Below, piece after piece: positions 44,397-53,756 of a DNA stretch of 64,000 bases. The position numbers and the translations under genes were made by a program. The stretch spans positions 124,001 through 188,000 of the forward strand of contig CALUIS010000002.1 of the NCBI GenBank assembly GCA_944320765.1, given 5' to 3'. The DNA is from an uncultured Paraprevotella sp. Its GTDB lineage: Bacteria > Bacteroidota > Bacteroidia > Bacteroidales > Bacteroidaceae. The notes beneath the pieces were generated by a model. It made no database searches. It had not been told where the DNA came from and was given only the letters and a program-made list of their open reading frames with translations. Numbering within the stretch: position 1 is the stretch's first letter; each line of letters starts with the position of its first letter.

Positions 44397-45716
44397 TTAA
44401 TCATTGAACAGTGTGTCGCTCAGGGCCTGAAGGGCGCGTTTCTTGTCTTCCTCCTTCACCAGGAAAGAGATGTTGTGGTTGCTGCCCCCGTATGAAATCA
44501 TTTGTACCGGCACGTCTTTCAGGGCTTGTGCGGCCAGGCTGGCGAAACCGATGTTGGCTTGCGAAAGGTCGCCCACCACGCAGATGATGCACATGTTCTC
44601 GTTGACGGTCACGGTGCCGTACTTCATCAGGTCGGCCACGATGTCCTTCAGGTACGACTTGTTGTCGATGGTGACCGACACGCCCACTTCCGACGTGCTT
44701 ACCATGTCGATGCTCGTCTTGTAGCTCTCGAAAATCTCGAACACCTTGCGCAGGAACCCGTAAGCCAGCAGCATACGGCTGGAGTGGATTTGGATGGACG
44801 TGATATTGTCCTTGGCGGCCACGGCCTTGATGCTTCCCCGTTGCAGCTCGTTGTTGATGATGGTGCCGGGTGCTGCCGGGTCCATGGTGTTGAGCAGGCG
44901 CACGGGCACTCCGGCGAACTTGGCAGGCTGGATGCACGTGGGGTGCAGGATCTTCGCACCGAAATAGGCCAGTTCAGCCGCCTCCTCGAAGTTCAACTGA
45001 CGCACGGGCTTGGTTTTTTCCACGATGCGCGGGTCGTTGTTGTGCATTCCGTCGATGTCGGTCCAGATTTGGATTTCCTCGCTGTGGATGGCCGCGCCGA
45101 TCAGGCAGGCCGTGTAGTCGGAACCGCCGCGCAGGAGGTTGTCCACCTCGCCGTAGGCGTTGCGGCAGATGAATCCCTGCGTGATATAAATCTGATAACC
45201 CGGGTTGGCTTCCAGCAGCCCGCTGACTTTCTCCTTGATATAATTGAAGTCCGGTTCGGAATTCTTGTCCGTCCGCATGAAGTCGAGGGCCGAGAAAAGG
45301 AAGGTGTCCACGCCGCATTCCTTCAGGTAGTTCGCCACCATGTTGGTGCTGATGATCTCACCTTGGGCCAGCACGACCTTCTCCTCGAAAGAAGTGAAGA
45401 GGATTTTGGTGAAGCTTCTCAGGTAGTCGAACTCTTCTTTCAGGAAATCCAGCGTCTTCTGCTTGTACTCCTCTGTGGCATAGAGGCCGTCCACGTGTTG
45501 GACATATTTTTGCTCCAACTGGTTGATGACGTTGTTCGCGCCTTCCGGGTTCTTCTTATAAAGATAGTCGGAGATTTCGACCAAGGTATTCGTCGTGCCG
45601 GACATGGCGGAAAGGACCACCATGTTCGGCGTCCCGTCCTGGGTAATCAACCGGCATACATCTTTCATTCTTTGTGCGGACCCTACTGATGTCCCGCCGA
45701 ATTTCATGACTTTCAT
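44397..45716 (-). CDS. lysC: Aspartate kinase (monofunctional)
   Basis: First step of the aspartate family pathway. The 439-residue protein opens KVMKFGGTSVGSAQRM, has LRGGSDYTACLIGAAI and WTDIDGMHNNDPRIV in the kinase domain, and two ACT domains after about residue 300 (ITSIQIHSSRMLLAYGFL; CVVGDLSQANIGFASLA) for feedback by lysine or threonine. ATG 45716 was chosen over a TTG twelve bases upstream. There is no fused homoserine dehydrogenase. Cotranscription with lysA suggests a lysine-sensitive isoenzyme, by inference. Confidence 0.95.
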   Translation of the reverse strand: MKVMKFGGTSVGSAQRMKDVCRLITQDGTPNMVVLSAMSGTTNTLVEISDYLYKKNPEGANNVINQLEQKYVQHVDGLYATEEYKQKTLDFLKEEFDYLRSFTKILFTSFEEKVVLAQGEIISTNMVANYLKECGVDTFLFSALDFMRTDKNSEPDFNYIKEKVSGLLEANPGYQIYITQGFICRNAYGEVDNLLRGGSDYTACLIGAAIHSEEIQIWTDIDGMHNNDPRIVEKTKPVRQLNFEEAAELAYFGAKILHPTCIQPAKFAGVPVRLLNTMDPAAPGTIINNELQRGSIKAVAAKDNITSIQIHSSRMLLAYGFLRKVFEIFESYKTSIDMVSTSEVGVSVTIDNKSYLKDIVADLMKYGTVTVNENMCIICVVGDLSQANIGFASLAAQALKDVPVQMISYGGSNHNISFLVKEEDKKRALQALSDTLFND

Positions 45717-45731
45717 ATTCGATATCAAGTT

Positions 45732-46466
45732 TTAGTTGTTGTCTGTTATGTTTTCTTCAATGCTCTTCGATTCCATGCCCGATGGGATCCGGATTCCGTA
45801 ATCGTCCGTATATTCCCGCAGGCAGCCGCTTTCGCAACGGTAGACCACGCCGGGAAACTCGCGGATGAGTTCCTCGTCGTGCGTGCTCAGCACCACCGTG
45901 GTGCCGGACTGGCAGATGCCGTACAAGATGGCGGCGGCCCTCCGCCCGCTTTCCTTGTCCAGGTTTCCGGTGGCCTCGTCTGCCAGTATGATGTCCGGAC
46001 GGTTCAGGATGGCTCTCGCGATGCAGACACACTGCTGTTCCCCGCCCGACAGTTGGTAAGGCATTTGTCCGGCCTTGTCCGCCATCCCCACTTGTGCCAG
46101 CACTTCCGTGATGCGTGCCGCCCGCTCTTTCTTTTTCTTCCATCCTGTGGCCTTGAGTACGAAGTCCAGATTGGCGTATACGTTCCGGTCGTTCAACAGT
46201 TGGAAATCCTGGAACACGATGCCCAGTCTTTTCCGCAGGGCGGGGACGCGGCGGCGTTTCAGCCTGGCCATGTCCCAGTCCAATACGCGGGCCGTTCCGG
46301 TATGCACGTCCAGTTCTCCGTAAAAGGTCTTCAGCAAGGAGCTTTTCCCTGTCCCGACCTTCCCCGTCAGGTAGACGAACTCTCCGGGGCCGGCTTGGAA
46401 GCTTACGTCCTTCAGAATCACACGGCCTTCCTGAACGATGTCCACATGTTGGTAGTCGATGCGCAT
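45732..46466 (-). CDS. ftsE: FtsE-like ABC transporter ATP-binding protein
   Basis: 244-residue ATPase. Walker A is GKVGTGKSSLL (about 36-46), the Q-loop is IVFQDFQLL, the signature is YQLSGGEQQCVCIARAI and Walker B is IILADEATGNLD. The closest match is FtsE, which with FtsX controls septal peptidoglycan hydrolysis. No FtsX gene is adjacent, so the membrane partner must be encoded elsewhere, which is common in Bacteroidota. It lies 19 bases after hisIE and 15 before lysC, inside an amino-acid gene run. A related LolD-type ATPase is the main alternative. Confidence 0.85.
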   Translation of the reverse strand: MRIDYQHVDIVQEGRVILKDVSFQAGPGEFVYLTGKVGTGKSSLLKTFYGELDVHTGTARVLDWDMARLKRRRVPALRKRLGIVFQDFQLLNDRNVYANLDFVLKATGWKKKKERAARITEVLAQVGMADKAGQMPYQLSGGEQQCVCIARAILNRPDIILADEATGNLDKESGRRAAAILYGICQSGTTVVLSTHDEELIREFPGVVYRCESGCLREYTDDYGIRIPSGMESKSIEENITDNN

Positions 46467-46485
46467 GGCGGTGTCTGTTTGGGGG

Positions 46486-47100
46486 TTAGTGCTTTTTCCA
46501 TCCGGGATTGTGCCGGGCTTGCAGTTCGCTGGCCAGCTGTTCGATGCGCAGGCCTTTCGAGGTGAGCAGCACGATGAGGTGGTACAGCATGTCCGAGCCT
46601 TCGTAGATGAGCCGCTCGTCCGTGCCGTTCACTGCCTCGATGACGGCTTCCAAGGCCTCTTCGCCTACTTTTTGTGCCATGCGGTTGATGCCGTCCTTGA
46701 ACAGGCTGGTGGTATACGAGCCTTCGGGCATTTCCTTATGCCGCGTCTCGATGAAGTCCTGCAGTTCGCTGAGAAACGTCAGCGGGTTGGCGGTGTTGGC
46801 CTCGCCCCAGCAGGTGTCTGTCCCCTTGTGGCAGACCGGCCCTTCGGGACGCACCCGGACGAGCAGCGTGTCGTTGTCGCAGTCATTCTTGATGGAGACC
46901 ACGTGCAGGAAGTTCCCGCTGGTCTCGCCCTTGGTCCACAGCCGTTTCTTGCTCCGGCTGTAGAAAGTGACCTTTCCGGTCTCCACGGTCTTGTCGTAGG
47001 CTTCCCGGTTCATGAAGCCCAGCATAAGCACGTTCTTTGTATCGTTGTCTTGAATGATGGCCGGCACGAGACCGTCCATTTTGTCGAAATCGATGTCCAT
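46486..47100 (-). CDS. hisIE: Bifunctional phosphoribosyl-AMP cyclohydrolase/phosphoribosyl-ATP pyrophosphatase
   Basis: Two steps of histidine synthesis on one 204-residue chain. The HisI part (about 1-110) has the zinc/Mg motifs VSIKNDCDNDTLL and CHKGTDTCWG. The HisE part (about 112-200) has RMAQKVGEEALEAVIEA and YEGSDMLYHLIVLL. Both domains look complete. It follows hisF by 27 bases. Confidence 0.96.
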   Translation of the reverse strand: MDIDFDKMDGLVPAIIQDNDTKNVLMLGFMNREAYDKTVETGKVTFYSRSKKRLWTKGETSGNFLHVVSIKNDCDNDTLLVRVRPEGPVCHKGTDTCWGEANTANPLTFLSELQDFIETRHKEMPEGSYTTSLFKDGINRMAQKVGEEALEAVIEAVNGTDERLIYEGSDMLYHLIVLLTSKGLRIEQLASELQARHNPGWKKH

Positions 47101-47127
47101 ATAATATAGGTGTTAATGAATCCGGGT

Positions 47128-47886
47128 TTATATTCTCACGTTGATTCCTTCGTCTTTAAGCCACTCCTTAAGCCCCGGGATGGGAATCTCTCCAAAGTGG
47201 AATACGCTGGCAGCCAGCGCGGCGTCGCTCTTGCCCAGAAGGAAAGCGTCGCGGAAGTGTTCCTTGCGGCCCGCCCCGCCCGAAGCGATGACGGGAATGC
47301 TCAGCTCATCGGAAAGCCGTGCCAAAGCCTCGTTGGCGAAGCCTTGCTTCACTCCGTCGTGGTCCATGGACGTGAAGAGGATTTCTCCCGCGCCCCGGTC
47401 GCAGGCTTCCCTGGCCCAGTCGAACAGCTTGCGCTCCGTGCGGATGCGTCCGCCGTTCAGGTAGCAGAACCATCCTTCTTCCGTCTCCTTGGCATCGATG
47501 GCCACCACACAGACTTGCGAGCCGAAATGCCCCGTGATGTCGTCGATAAGCTGCGGGCGGCGCAAGGCGGCGGAGTTGACGCTTACCTTGTCGGCGCCGG
47601 CGTTCAGCAGGCGTTCCACGTCGGCCAGCTCGTTGATGCCGCCGCCCACGGTGAAGGGGATGGAGATTTCCGCCGCCACGCGTTGCACCATGTCGGTGAA
47701 GGTCTTGCGCCCTTCGTGGCTGGCAGTGATGTCCAGGTAGACCAGCTCGTCCGCCCCCTGCTCGCTGTAGGCTTTCCCCAGTTCCACCGGGTCGCCTGCC
47801 TGCCGCAGGTTGACGAAGTTGGTGCCTTTTACGGTCTGTCCGTTCTTTACGTCCAGACACGGGATGATACGTTTTGCCAGTGCCAT
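47128..47886 (-). CDS. hisF: Imidazole glycerol phosphate synthase cyclase subunit
   Basis: 252-residue TIM barrel that closes the imidazole ring using ammonia from His[16 protein letters not shown] at the N-terminus holds the first catalytic Asp (about residue 11), and [14 protein letters not shown] the second (about 130). [15 protein letters not shown] and [11 protein letters not shown] are the phosphate-binding loops. Two bases separate it from the hisA stop. Confidence 0.97.
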   Translation of the reverse strand: MALAKRIIPCLDVKNGQTVKGTNFVNLRQAGDPVELGKAYSEQGADELVYLDITASHEGRKTFTDMVQRVAAEISIPFTVGGGINELADVERLLNAGADKVSVNSAALRRPQLIDDITGHFGSQVCVVAIDAKETEEGWFCYLNGGRIRTERKLFDWAREACDRGAGEILFTSMDHDGVKQGFANEALARLSDELSIPVIASGGAGRKEHFRDAFLLGKSDAALAASVFHFGEIPIPGLKEWLKDEGINVRI

Positions 47887-47888
47887 GT

Positions 47889-48623
47889 TTACTTCTTGTT
47901 TTCAGCCCAGCCGGCCAGTTCTTTCAATGAAATCCTGCCTTCGTAGATGGCTTTGCCGAAGACCACGGCTGGAATGCCGGCCTCGTCCAGTGCGATGATG
48001 TCCTGCATTCCGCTCACCCCTCCGCTCGCTATCAGCCTGCATTCCGGATACCGGGCCATGATTTTCCGGTAGAGTGGGGTGGCGGGTCCTTGCAGCATCC
48101 CGTCCTTGCTGATGTCCGTGCACAAGACGTGGCGCGTGCCTTTTTGAATGAAAAGGTCGAGGAAAGGCAGCAGCTCTTGTGTGCTTTCCTCTTTCCAGCC
48201 ATTGATGGAAATCCGTCCGTCCTTGACATCCGCGCCCAGGATCAGGCGGTCCGCCCCGTATTCCTGCAGCCATCCGATGAACATTTCCGGCTGCGTGGCC
48301 GCGATGCTGCCCACTGTGACCAACGACGCGCCGCTGTCGAAAGCGATGCGCAGGTCTTCATCGCTCTTGATGCCCCCGCCGAAGTCTATCACCAGTCCGG
48401 ACGTGGAGGCGGCGATGCGTTCCAGCACCTTGTGGTTGACCACATGCTTGGAACGCGCCCCGTCGAGGTCCACCACATGCAGCCGTTTGAAGCCATAGCT
48501 TTCAAACTCGCGGGCCACGGCCACGGGGTCTTCATTATAGGTTTTCCGTGTGGAGTAGTCACCTTTGGTCAGCCGCACACATTGGCCGTCGATAAGGTCG
48601 ATGGCCGGTATCAGTTCTATCAT
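47889..48623 (-). CDS. hisA: ProFAR isomerase (phosphoribosylformimino-AICAR-P isomerase)
   Basis: 244-residue TIM barrel related to HisF. Catalytic Asp residues are in [20 protein letters not shown] (about residue 8) and [13 protein letters not shown] (about 130). [15 protein letters not shown] and [11 protein letters not shown] bind phosphate. Its ATG overlaps the hisH stop (ATGA), so HisH and HisA are translationally coupled. Confidence 0.97.
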   Translation of the reverse strand: MIELIPAIDLIDGQCVRLTKGDYSTRKTYNEDPVAVAREFESYGFKRLHVVDLDGARSKHVVNHKVLERIAASTSGLVIDFGGGIKSDEDLRIAFDSGASLVTVGSIAATQPEMFIGWLQEYGADRLILGADVKDGRISINGWKEESTQELLPFLDLFIQKGTRHVLCTDISKDGMLQGPATPLYRKIMARYPECRLIASGGVSGMQDIIALDEAGIPAVVFGKAIYEGRISLKELAGWAENKK

Positions 48624-49216
48624 AAAGCCAAGTCTAAAAAGTTTTTAAGGATACGTTCGCCCACGCTCCCGCTCTTTTCCGGATGGAACTGCGTGGCGTA
48701 GAAGTTGTCTTTGTGCAGGGCCGCGCTGAAAGGCACGATGTATTCCGTGACAGCGGACGTGCATGGATTGACCGGAACGTAATAACTATGGACAAAGTAG
48801 ACGAACTCGTCCTTTCCGAACCCCTTGAACAAGTCTCCGCGGAGGCCGGACAAGGTGTTCCATCCCATGTGCGGCACTTTGTCCTCATGGCGCATCGGTT
48901 GGAACCTTTTGACTTCCACGTCGAATACGCCAAGACATTCCGTGTCGCTTTCTTCCGAATGGCGGCACAGGAGCTGCTGCCCGATGCAGATGCCCAGCAC
49001 GGGCTGCTTCAATCCGCATATCAGGCGGTCGAGCCCCCGCGATTTCAGGTAGGCCATTGTACTCCCGGCCTCGCCTTGCCCGGGGAAAAGCACGCAGTCC
49101 GCCTTCGACAGCCGCTCCGCATCGTCGGTCAGCTCCGGTGTGATGCCCAGCCGTTTCAAGGCGTTGGCCACAGAACGGATGTTCCCCGCGTTGTATTTTA
49201 CGATGGCTACGTTCAT
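48620..49216 (-). CDS. hisH: Imidazole glycerol phosphate synthase glutaminase subunit
   Basis: 198-residue class-I glutamine amidotransferase that feeds ammonia to HisF. The nucleophilic Cys is in VLGICIGQQLL (about residue 77), and the His/Glu pair in ATQFHPEKSG near the C-terminus. KYNAGNIRSVANALKRLG is the family start. The start at 49216 was chosen; further upstream codons include the promoter. First gene of the his run. hisG, hisD, hisC and hisB are not in the window. Confidence 0.96.
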   Translation of the reverse strand: MNVAIVKYNAGNIRSVANALKRLGITPELTDDAERLSKADCVLFPGQGEAGSTMAYLKSRGLDRLICGLKQPVLGICIGQQLLCRHSEESDTECLGVFDVEVKRFQPMRHEDKVPHMGWNTLSGLRGDLFKGFGKDEFVYFVHSYYVPVNPCTSAVTEYIVPFSAALHKDNFYATQFHPEKSGSVGERILKNFLDLAL

Positions 49217-49245
49217 CTTTGTCGTCTTTTGTCTTTTGTCGTCTG

Positions 49246-49253
49246 CAAATATA
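49246..49253 (-). promoter_or_regulatory. -7 element TATATTTG for the his run
   Basis: Minus-strand TAnnTTTG match 29 bases before the hisH ATG. The same-strand genes to 40669 follow with short gaps. Confidence 0.6.
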
Positions 49254-49340
49254 CTAAATTTTAGCGTACCGCAAGGATAAAGTAACATGAAAAAACGGAT
49301 TTTGCTTACATTCCGTTGCGGTTTCGCGGGATTTGGCGTA

Positions 49341-50873
49341 CTACTTGTTCTTCTTCAGGAACAAGTGGTCGGTGATGATGTCAGGAAGCTCTTCCGCGTA
49401 ATGCGTCACCATGACCATCGTCTTGTTCCGCCGTTGGCAGAAGGCCGAGATGATTTCGCGCGTCAGCTGGCGGTTGTGGTCGTCCAATCCGTGCAGCGGC
49501 TCGTCCAGGATTAGCAGCTCCGGGTCTTTCACGAAAGCCCGCGCCAGCAGGCAGAGCCGCTGCTCCCCGCTGGACATTTTCAGGAAAGTGCGGTCCTTGA
49601 GGTCCGCGATGCCGAAGATGTCCATCCACCATTCGCATACCGCCCGCTGTTCCGGTTTGGGCCGCACATAGAGGCCCACGGAATCGTTGAGCCCGCTGGC
49701 CACGATGTCGATGGCCGGCAGGTCCTTCAGATAGGCGCGGTGCATTTCCGGACTGACATATCCGATATGGCGCTTGATTTCCCAGATGCTTTCTCCCGAA
49801 CCGCGTTTGCGTCCGAACAGCTCGATGTCGCAGGCATAGCTTTGGGGGTTGTCGGCACAGACCAGGCTCAACAATGTGGACTTTCCGGCCCCGTTCTCGC
49901 CGCTCAACGCCCATTTCTCATTCAGCCTTACGGTCCAGTCCAGGTCTTTCAGGATGGTACGCTGTCCGTAACGGATGCTGACCCGGTTGAATTTGAGCAT
50001 ACATCCTTCCGGGTCGGTGGTGTTCATGAGGTTTTCCTTTTCAGGAAGGTCCAAGATGCGCCTCCTTTTTTCTTCCGGCAACACGGGGGCAGAGGGGGCG
50101 TGGCGGCGGGCCAGGTAGTCTGCCCGTGTGGTCTTGGGCAGGATGTCCAGATCCTCCACCGGTATCACGTGCGTGATGAAATCCGGGATGTCATCGGTCT
50201 TCGACAGGACAAGCACCACCTGCAGGTCCGTCTCCCGGATAAGGACACGCAGCAGGTCGGCCAGCTGGTCGCGCGTCTGTGCGTCCAGACCGATGAACGG
50301 GTTGTCCATGATGAGCATCCGCGGGCCTGAAAGCAGGGTCTTGGTCAGCTGGAACTTGCGGAGTTCGCCGCTGGAGAGCAGGATGATGTATTTGTCCAGC
50401 AGCGTGGACAAGTGGAACATGTCGTAGAGTTTTTCCTTCAGCAGGAGCCGCCTTTCGTGCGACTGCCGTTTCTCTTCCTCGGTCATGCCGTAGCCGCTCC
50501 CGTTCTCGGCGGCGGAGAAGGCTTCGTCCAGGATGCGCCCCACGGTGGGCGTGCTTTCGTCGATGTCGTGCTGGTTCCAGCGTTGCTGGTAGTAGTAGCT
50601 GCTGTCGCTGTCCCCGTAGGAGTCGCGGAACGTGATGTATTTGATGTTGTCGCTGACCAGTTTCATCGGCGAGGGCGAGAAGTCGTAACGCACCTCGTTC
50701 ATCAGAAGCGGATACCGGCCCGTGATGATGTCCACCAGCCGGGACTTCCCGCTGCCGTTCCGTCCCACGATGGCCACCTGCTCGCCTGCCGCGATGGCCA
50801 GGTTGACGGGATGCTTCATGCGGTAAAGCGGGTGGCGGGTCACGCCATCCTTGATTTCAACAATGTTTTGCAT
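49341..50873 (-). CDS. ModF-like protein with two ABC ATPase domains
   Basis: 510 residues with two fused nucleotide-binding domains and no membrane segments. Domain 1 has Walker A GRNGSGKSRLVDI (about 37-49) and signature LLSSGELRKFQL. Domain 2 has SGENGAGKSTLLSLV (about 325-339), KMSSGEQRLCLLARA and LLILDEPLHGLDDH. The layout matches ModF/PhrA-type proteins, whose exact role is unclear; ABC-F translation factors differ in their linker. No molybdate transport genes are nearby. It is 21 bases after ruvC on the same strand. Confidence 0.88.
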   Translation of the reverse strand: MQNIVEIKDGVTRHPLYRMKHPVNLAIAAGEQVAIVGRNGSGKSRLVDIITGRYPLLMNEVRYDFSPSPMKLVSDNIKYITFRDSYGDSDSSYYYQQRWNQHDIDESTPTVGRILDEAFSAAENGSGYGMTEEEKRQSHERRLLLKEKLYDMFHLSTLLDKYIILLSSGELRKFQLTKTLLSGPRMLIMDNPFIGLDAQTRDQLADLLRVLIRETDLQVVLVLSKTDDIPDFITHVIPVEDLDILPKTTRADYLARRHAPSAPVLPEEKRRRILDLPEKENLMNTTDPEGCMLKFNRVSIRYGQRTILKDLDWTVRLNEKWALSGENGAGKSTLLSLVCADNPQSYACDIELFGRKRGSGESIWEIKRHIGYVSPEMHRAYLKDLPAIDIVASGLNDSVGLYVRPKPEQRAVCEWWMDIFGIADLKDRTFLKMSSGEQRLCLLARAFVKDPELLILDEPLHGLDDHNRQLTREIISAFCQRRNKTMVMVTHYAEELPDIITDHLFLKKNK

Positions 50874-50894
50874 ACCTATATTTATATATATTGT

Positions 50895-51467
50895 CTATCC
50901 TTTTACCCTTTCCGGATTCTTCCGGATGAAATCTTTCCAGCCGTGGTACGGTTGCGGGGCGGCGGGACGCCCCATCTGCAGGAAGTGGCAATAGGCGGCG
51001 GCCAGCCCGTCGGTGGCGTCCATATAGGGCAGCATGTCCTTCTCTTCGATGTGGAGCATACGGGTCAGCATACCGGCCACCTGCTCCTTGCTGGCCTGCC
51101 CGTTGCCGGTGATGGCCATCTTGATTTTCAGCGGGGCGTATTCGGTGATGGGGATGTCGCGGTGGATGGCCGCCGCGATGGCCACGCCTTGCGCCCGTCC
51201 CAGCTTCAACATGCTCTGCACGTTCTTCCCGAAGAACGGGGCCTCGATGGCCATTTCGTCCGGCAGGTAGGCCTCGATGATGCCCGTCACCCGCTCGAAG
51301 ATGCGCCCCAGCTTCAGATAGGGGGTGGCGTATTTGCGCAGGTCGATGACCCCCATGGTGACCATGGCGGCCTTGTGCCCGGTCACGCGCAGCACCCCGT
51401 ATCCCATGAGGTTCGTGCCGGGGTCGATGCCCAGGATGATTTTCTCGGTCTCCGTCCCGCCCTGCAT
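50895..51467 (-). CDS. ruvC: Crossover junction endodeoxyribonuclease RuvC
   Basis: 190-residue Holliday-junction resolvase. The four acidic residues are in [15 protein letters not shown] (Asp about 14), [11 protein letters not shown] (Glu about 75) and [15 protein letters not shown] (Asp pair about 160). Length is slightly above the 173 of E. coli because of the N- and C-termini. It lies between DUF4286 and the ModF-like gene. ruvA and ruvB are not in the window. Confidence 0.97.
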   Translation of the reverse strand: MQGGTETEKIILGIDPGTNLMGYGVLRVTGHKAAMVTMGVIDLRKYATPYLKLGRIFERVTGIIEAYLPDEMAIEAPFFGKNVQSMLKLGRAQGVAIAAAIHRDIPITEYAPLKIKMAITGNGQASKEQVAGMLTRMLHIEEKDMLPYMDATDGLAAAYCHFLQMGRPAAPQPYHGWKDFIRKNPERVKG

Positions 51468-51470
51468 GTC

Positions 51471-51782
51471 TCAGTCTCCCTCGATGACCTCCATGATGGT
51501 GGAAAATCCGGCCACCTTGTCCTTGAACACCTTCTGCAGCTCTTCGTGCAGGGCGGCTTCCTTTTTCACATACCATTCGTGCAGCCTGGCGGTGTCTTCC
51601 ACCTCGAACTGCAGGGAGAAGCACTCGGAGTCCTCGTCATGGTGCGACAGGATCCGGCACAGCCTGGGCCGCTTCAAAAGTCCCGACTCCGTGGCGGCGG
51701 GAATATAGACTTGGTGAATCCAGATGACGAAGTTTCGCGCATCATCAAGTCCCACGTGGTAGGTCGTATTGTAAACCAGCAT
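51471..51782 (-). CDS. DUF4286 family protein
   Basis: 103-residue small ferredoxin-like-fold protein of the Bacteroidota DUF4286 family (MLVYNTTYHVGLDDARNFVIW; HHDEDSECFSLQFEVED). Function unknown. It lies three bases before ruvC on the same strand, so they share a transcript. A minus-strand -7 element TAACTTTG lies at 51808-51815. Confidence 0.85.
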   Translation of the reverse strand: MLVYNTTYHVGLDDARNFVIWIHQVYIPAATESGLLKRPRLCRILSHHDEDSECFSLQFEVEDTARLHEWYVKKEAALHEELQKVFKDKVAGFSTIMEVIEGD

Positions 51783-51807
51783 CTTCTTGTTCTTTTTTTC
51801 CGGAGGG

Positions 51808-51815
51808 CAAAGTTA
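51808..51815 (-). promoter_or_regulatory. -7 element TAACTTTG for the DUF4286-ruvC operon
   Basis: Minus-strand TAnnTTTG match 25 bases before ATG 51782. Confidence 0.6.
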
Positions 51816-51889
51816 CGAAAAAAGACGGCTGTTGTGCTAATAAATCCTATTTTTTCGGCGCGAAGTCACAGCCTTTTAAAGAAAGGGGT

Positions 51890-51897
51890 TAATTTTG
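51890..51897 (+). promoter_or_regulatory. -7 element TAATTTTG for the DUF1573 gene
   Basis: TAnnTTTG match 25 bases before ATG 51923. Confidence 0.65.
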
Positions 51898-51922
51898 CAG
51901 CAACTTTAACCACGAGAGAAAA

Positions 51923-52345
51923 ATGAAAAGACTTTTAGCGATGTCTCTGCTTTGCCTGTCCGGATGGGTTTCCATGTCAGCCCAGGACGCGGAAGCGGAG
52001 AAAAAGGAAGTGAAAGAGGCCAACATCGTGTTTGAGGAAACGACCATGGATGTGGGGACGTTTCCGGCGGACGACCCGGTGAGGAAAGCCACCTTCACCT
52101 TCACCAACGAGGGGAACGCCCCGCTGGTCATCCACCAAGCCATCGCCTCATGCGGCTGTACGGTGCCTTCTTATCCCCGTATGCCGGTGAAGCCGGGCGA
52201 GAAAGGGAAAATAGAGGTGACTTATAACGGAAGCGGAAAGAACCCCGGTCGTTTCAAGAAAAGCATCACGGTGCGAACGAACTCCAAGAAACCGATGGCA
52301 AGAATCTATATCACCGGGGTGATGGAGCAAGCTCAAAAGAAATAA
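51923..52345 (+). CDS. DUF1573 domain exported protein
   Basis: 140 residues: a signal peptide (about 1-21, ending SMSAQ) and one DUF1573 domain with an immunoglobulin-like fold (ATFTFTNEGNAPLVIHQA; ASCGCTVPSYPRMPVKPGEK, with the conserved CGC). Family members are periplasmic or surface proteins of unknown role, abundant in Bacteroidota. A HAD phosphatase gene follows after five bases. Confidence 0.9.
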   Translation: MKRLLAMSLLCLSGWVSMSAQDAEAEKKEVKEANIVFEETTMDVGTFPADDPVRKATFTFTNEGNAPLVIHQAIASCGCTVPSYPRMPVKPGEKGKIEVTYNGSGKNPGRFKKSITVRTNSKKPMARIYITGVMEQAQKK

Positions 52346-52350
52346 CAGGC

Positions 52351-53142
52351 ATGGGAAAGATCAGGATTGTCTTCTTCGATATCGACGGGACATTGGTATC
52401 GTTCAAGACACACCGCATTCCCTCATCCACACTTGATGCCGTGGCCGCGTTACGCCGTCACGGCATCAAAGTGTATATCGCCACCGGGCGTCCCGTGCAG
52501 TTCATCGACAATCTGGGCGAGCTGGAATACGACGGGATGATTACCGTCACCGGGGCGCATTGCTTCACGCGTGAGGGGCATGTCATCTATCATCATCCGG
52601 TCTCGCGGCAGACCGTGGACCGCGTGGCGGACTATCTGGAAGCCGGGCGCGACGCCTATCCGCTGATTTGCGTGTGCGAGGGCGAGTTGTTCGTCACGGC
52701 GGTCAACGACGAGGTGGAAGAGGTGGCCCGCCTGCTGGACATCCGGATGCCGGCGGTCCGTCCGGCCTCTTACGCGAGAGGGAAGAACGTGTTGCAGCTC
52801 ATTTCTTTCTTCAAGGCAGACCGTGAGAAGGATTTCATGCCGTCGCTCATGCCCGACTGCGTCTCCATGCGCTGGCATCCCTCGTTTACGGATGTCATTG
52901 CGGACGGCGTGAGCAAGAGCGTGGGCATCGACCGGGTGCTGGCCTACGAGGGTATTCCCTTGTCGGCCGCCATGGCCATAGGGGACGGGGGAAACGACAT
53001 CTCCATGGTCGGCCACGTGCCTTACGGCGTGGCGATGGGGAATGCCTGCGATGCCTTGAAGCAGGTGGCGGCATACGTGACGGATTCCGTGGACGAGGAC
53101 GGCGTGGCCAAGGCATTGCGCCACTTCGGATTGATCGAATAA
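52351..53142 (+). CDS. Cof-type HAD family hydrolase
   Basis: 263-residue phosphatase. Motif I FFDIDGTLVSF holds the nucleophile Asp, motif II is ATGRPVQF, the lysine is in ADGVSKSVGIDRVL, and motif IV is AIGDGGNDISMVG. The large C2B cap between motifs II and III marks the Cof subfamily, which dephosphorylates sugar phosphates, FMN or PLP. The substrate is not predictable. Confidence 0.93.
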   Translation: MGKIRIVFFDIDGTLVSFKTHRIPSSTLDAVAALRRHGIKVYIATGRPVQFIDNLGELEYDGMITVTGAHCFTREGHVIYHHPVSRQTVDRVADYLEAGRDAYPLICVCEGELFVTAVNDEVEEVARLLDIRMPAVRPASYARGKNVLQLISFFKADREKDFMPSLMPDCVSMRWHPSFTDVIADGVSKSVGIDRVLAYEGIPLSAAMAIGDGGNDISMVGHVPYGVAMGNACDALKQVAAYVTDSVDEDGVAKALRHFGLIE

Positions 53143-53146
53143 AATC

Positions 53147-53752
53147 TTACAGCAAGCCGGTTTCTTCCATCATGATGCGGTAGAAGCCGGCTTTCTTTTC
53201 CAGTTTCATGGGATAGGCCCGCGAGCTGGAAGGCATACGGTAGAGGCGCATGGGGCGTCCTCCCGTCTCGAAAGGGCTGGAGCCTCCCATGGCGGGTTGC
53301 GGAATCCGGAAGGTTCCGCACAAGGTGTCCGTGGCTTTCTGCCCGGTGGTGACGATGGCCCGGCATTGCGGGACCCGGAGCAGCAAGGCCTGCAGGTCTG
53401 TCGGGCGCACCACTTCCAGATACTTGTCCGAGGCGTTGTCCTGCAGGCGGCGCACAGCCGTGGCCGTATCATACAGCGCGATGCCTTTCTCGCTGAGGAA
53501 GTCCACGATGTCCTGCTTCTTGAAGCTTTTGCGGCTCTCGTCCACGAAGCGGTTTTTGTCTTGGTAGAAAAGAAAGCCCATGATGCGCCACATGTCGTTG
53601 ATGAAATTGGGATAATAGAAATCCATGCACCAGCGCTTCCGTTGGGGCGGGAAGCTGCCCAGCATCAGGAGCCGGGCGTTCTCCGGAAGGAACGGCTGCA
53701 ACGGATGTTCCTCTACGGCAGGTGTTTGGGGAAGAAGGGTAGGAGTTTCCAT
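53147..53752 (-). CDS. Uracil-DNA glycosylase family protein (Mug-like)
   Basis: 201 residues. LLMLGSFPPQRKRW at about residue 28 and FYYPNFINDMWRIMG at about 46 fit the water-activating and uracil-binding motifs of the UDG superfamily in divergent form. CRAIVTTGQKAT and LYRMPSSSRAYPM correspond to the C-terminal motifs. It would remove uracil or other damaged bases. It lies four bases after the DUF4421 gene. Subfamily and substrate are uncertain. Confidence 0.78.
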   Translation of the reverse strand: METPTLLPQTPAVEEHPLQPFLPENARLLMLGSFPPQRKRWCMDFYYPNFINDMWRIMGFLFYQDKNRFVDESRKSFKKQDIVDFLSEKGIALYDTATAVRRLQDNASDKYLEVVRPTDLQALLLRVPQCRAIVTTGQKATDTLCGTFRIPQPAMGGSSPFETGGRPMRLYRMPSSSRAYPMKLEKKAGFYRIMMEETGLL

Positions 53753-53756
53753 GCTG

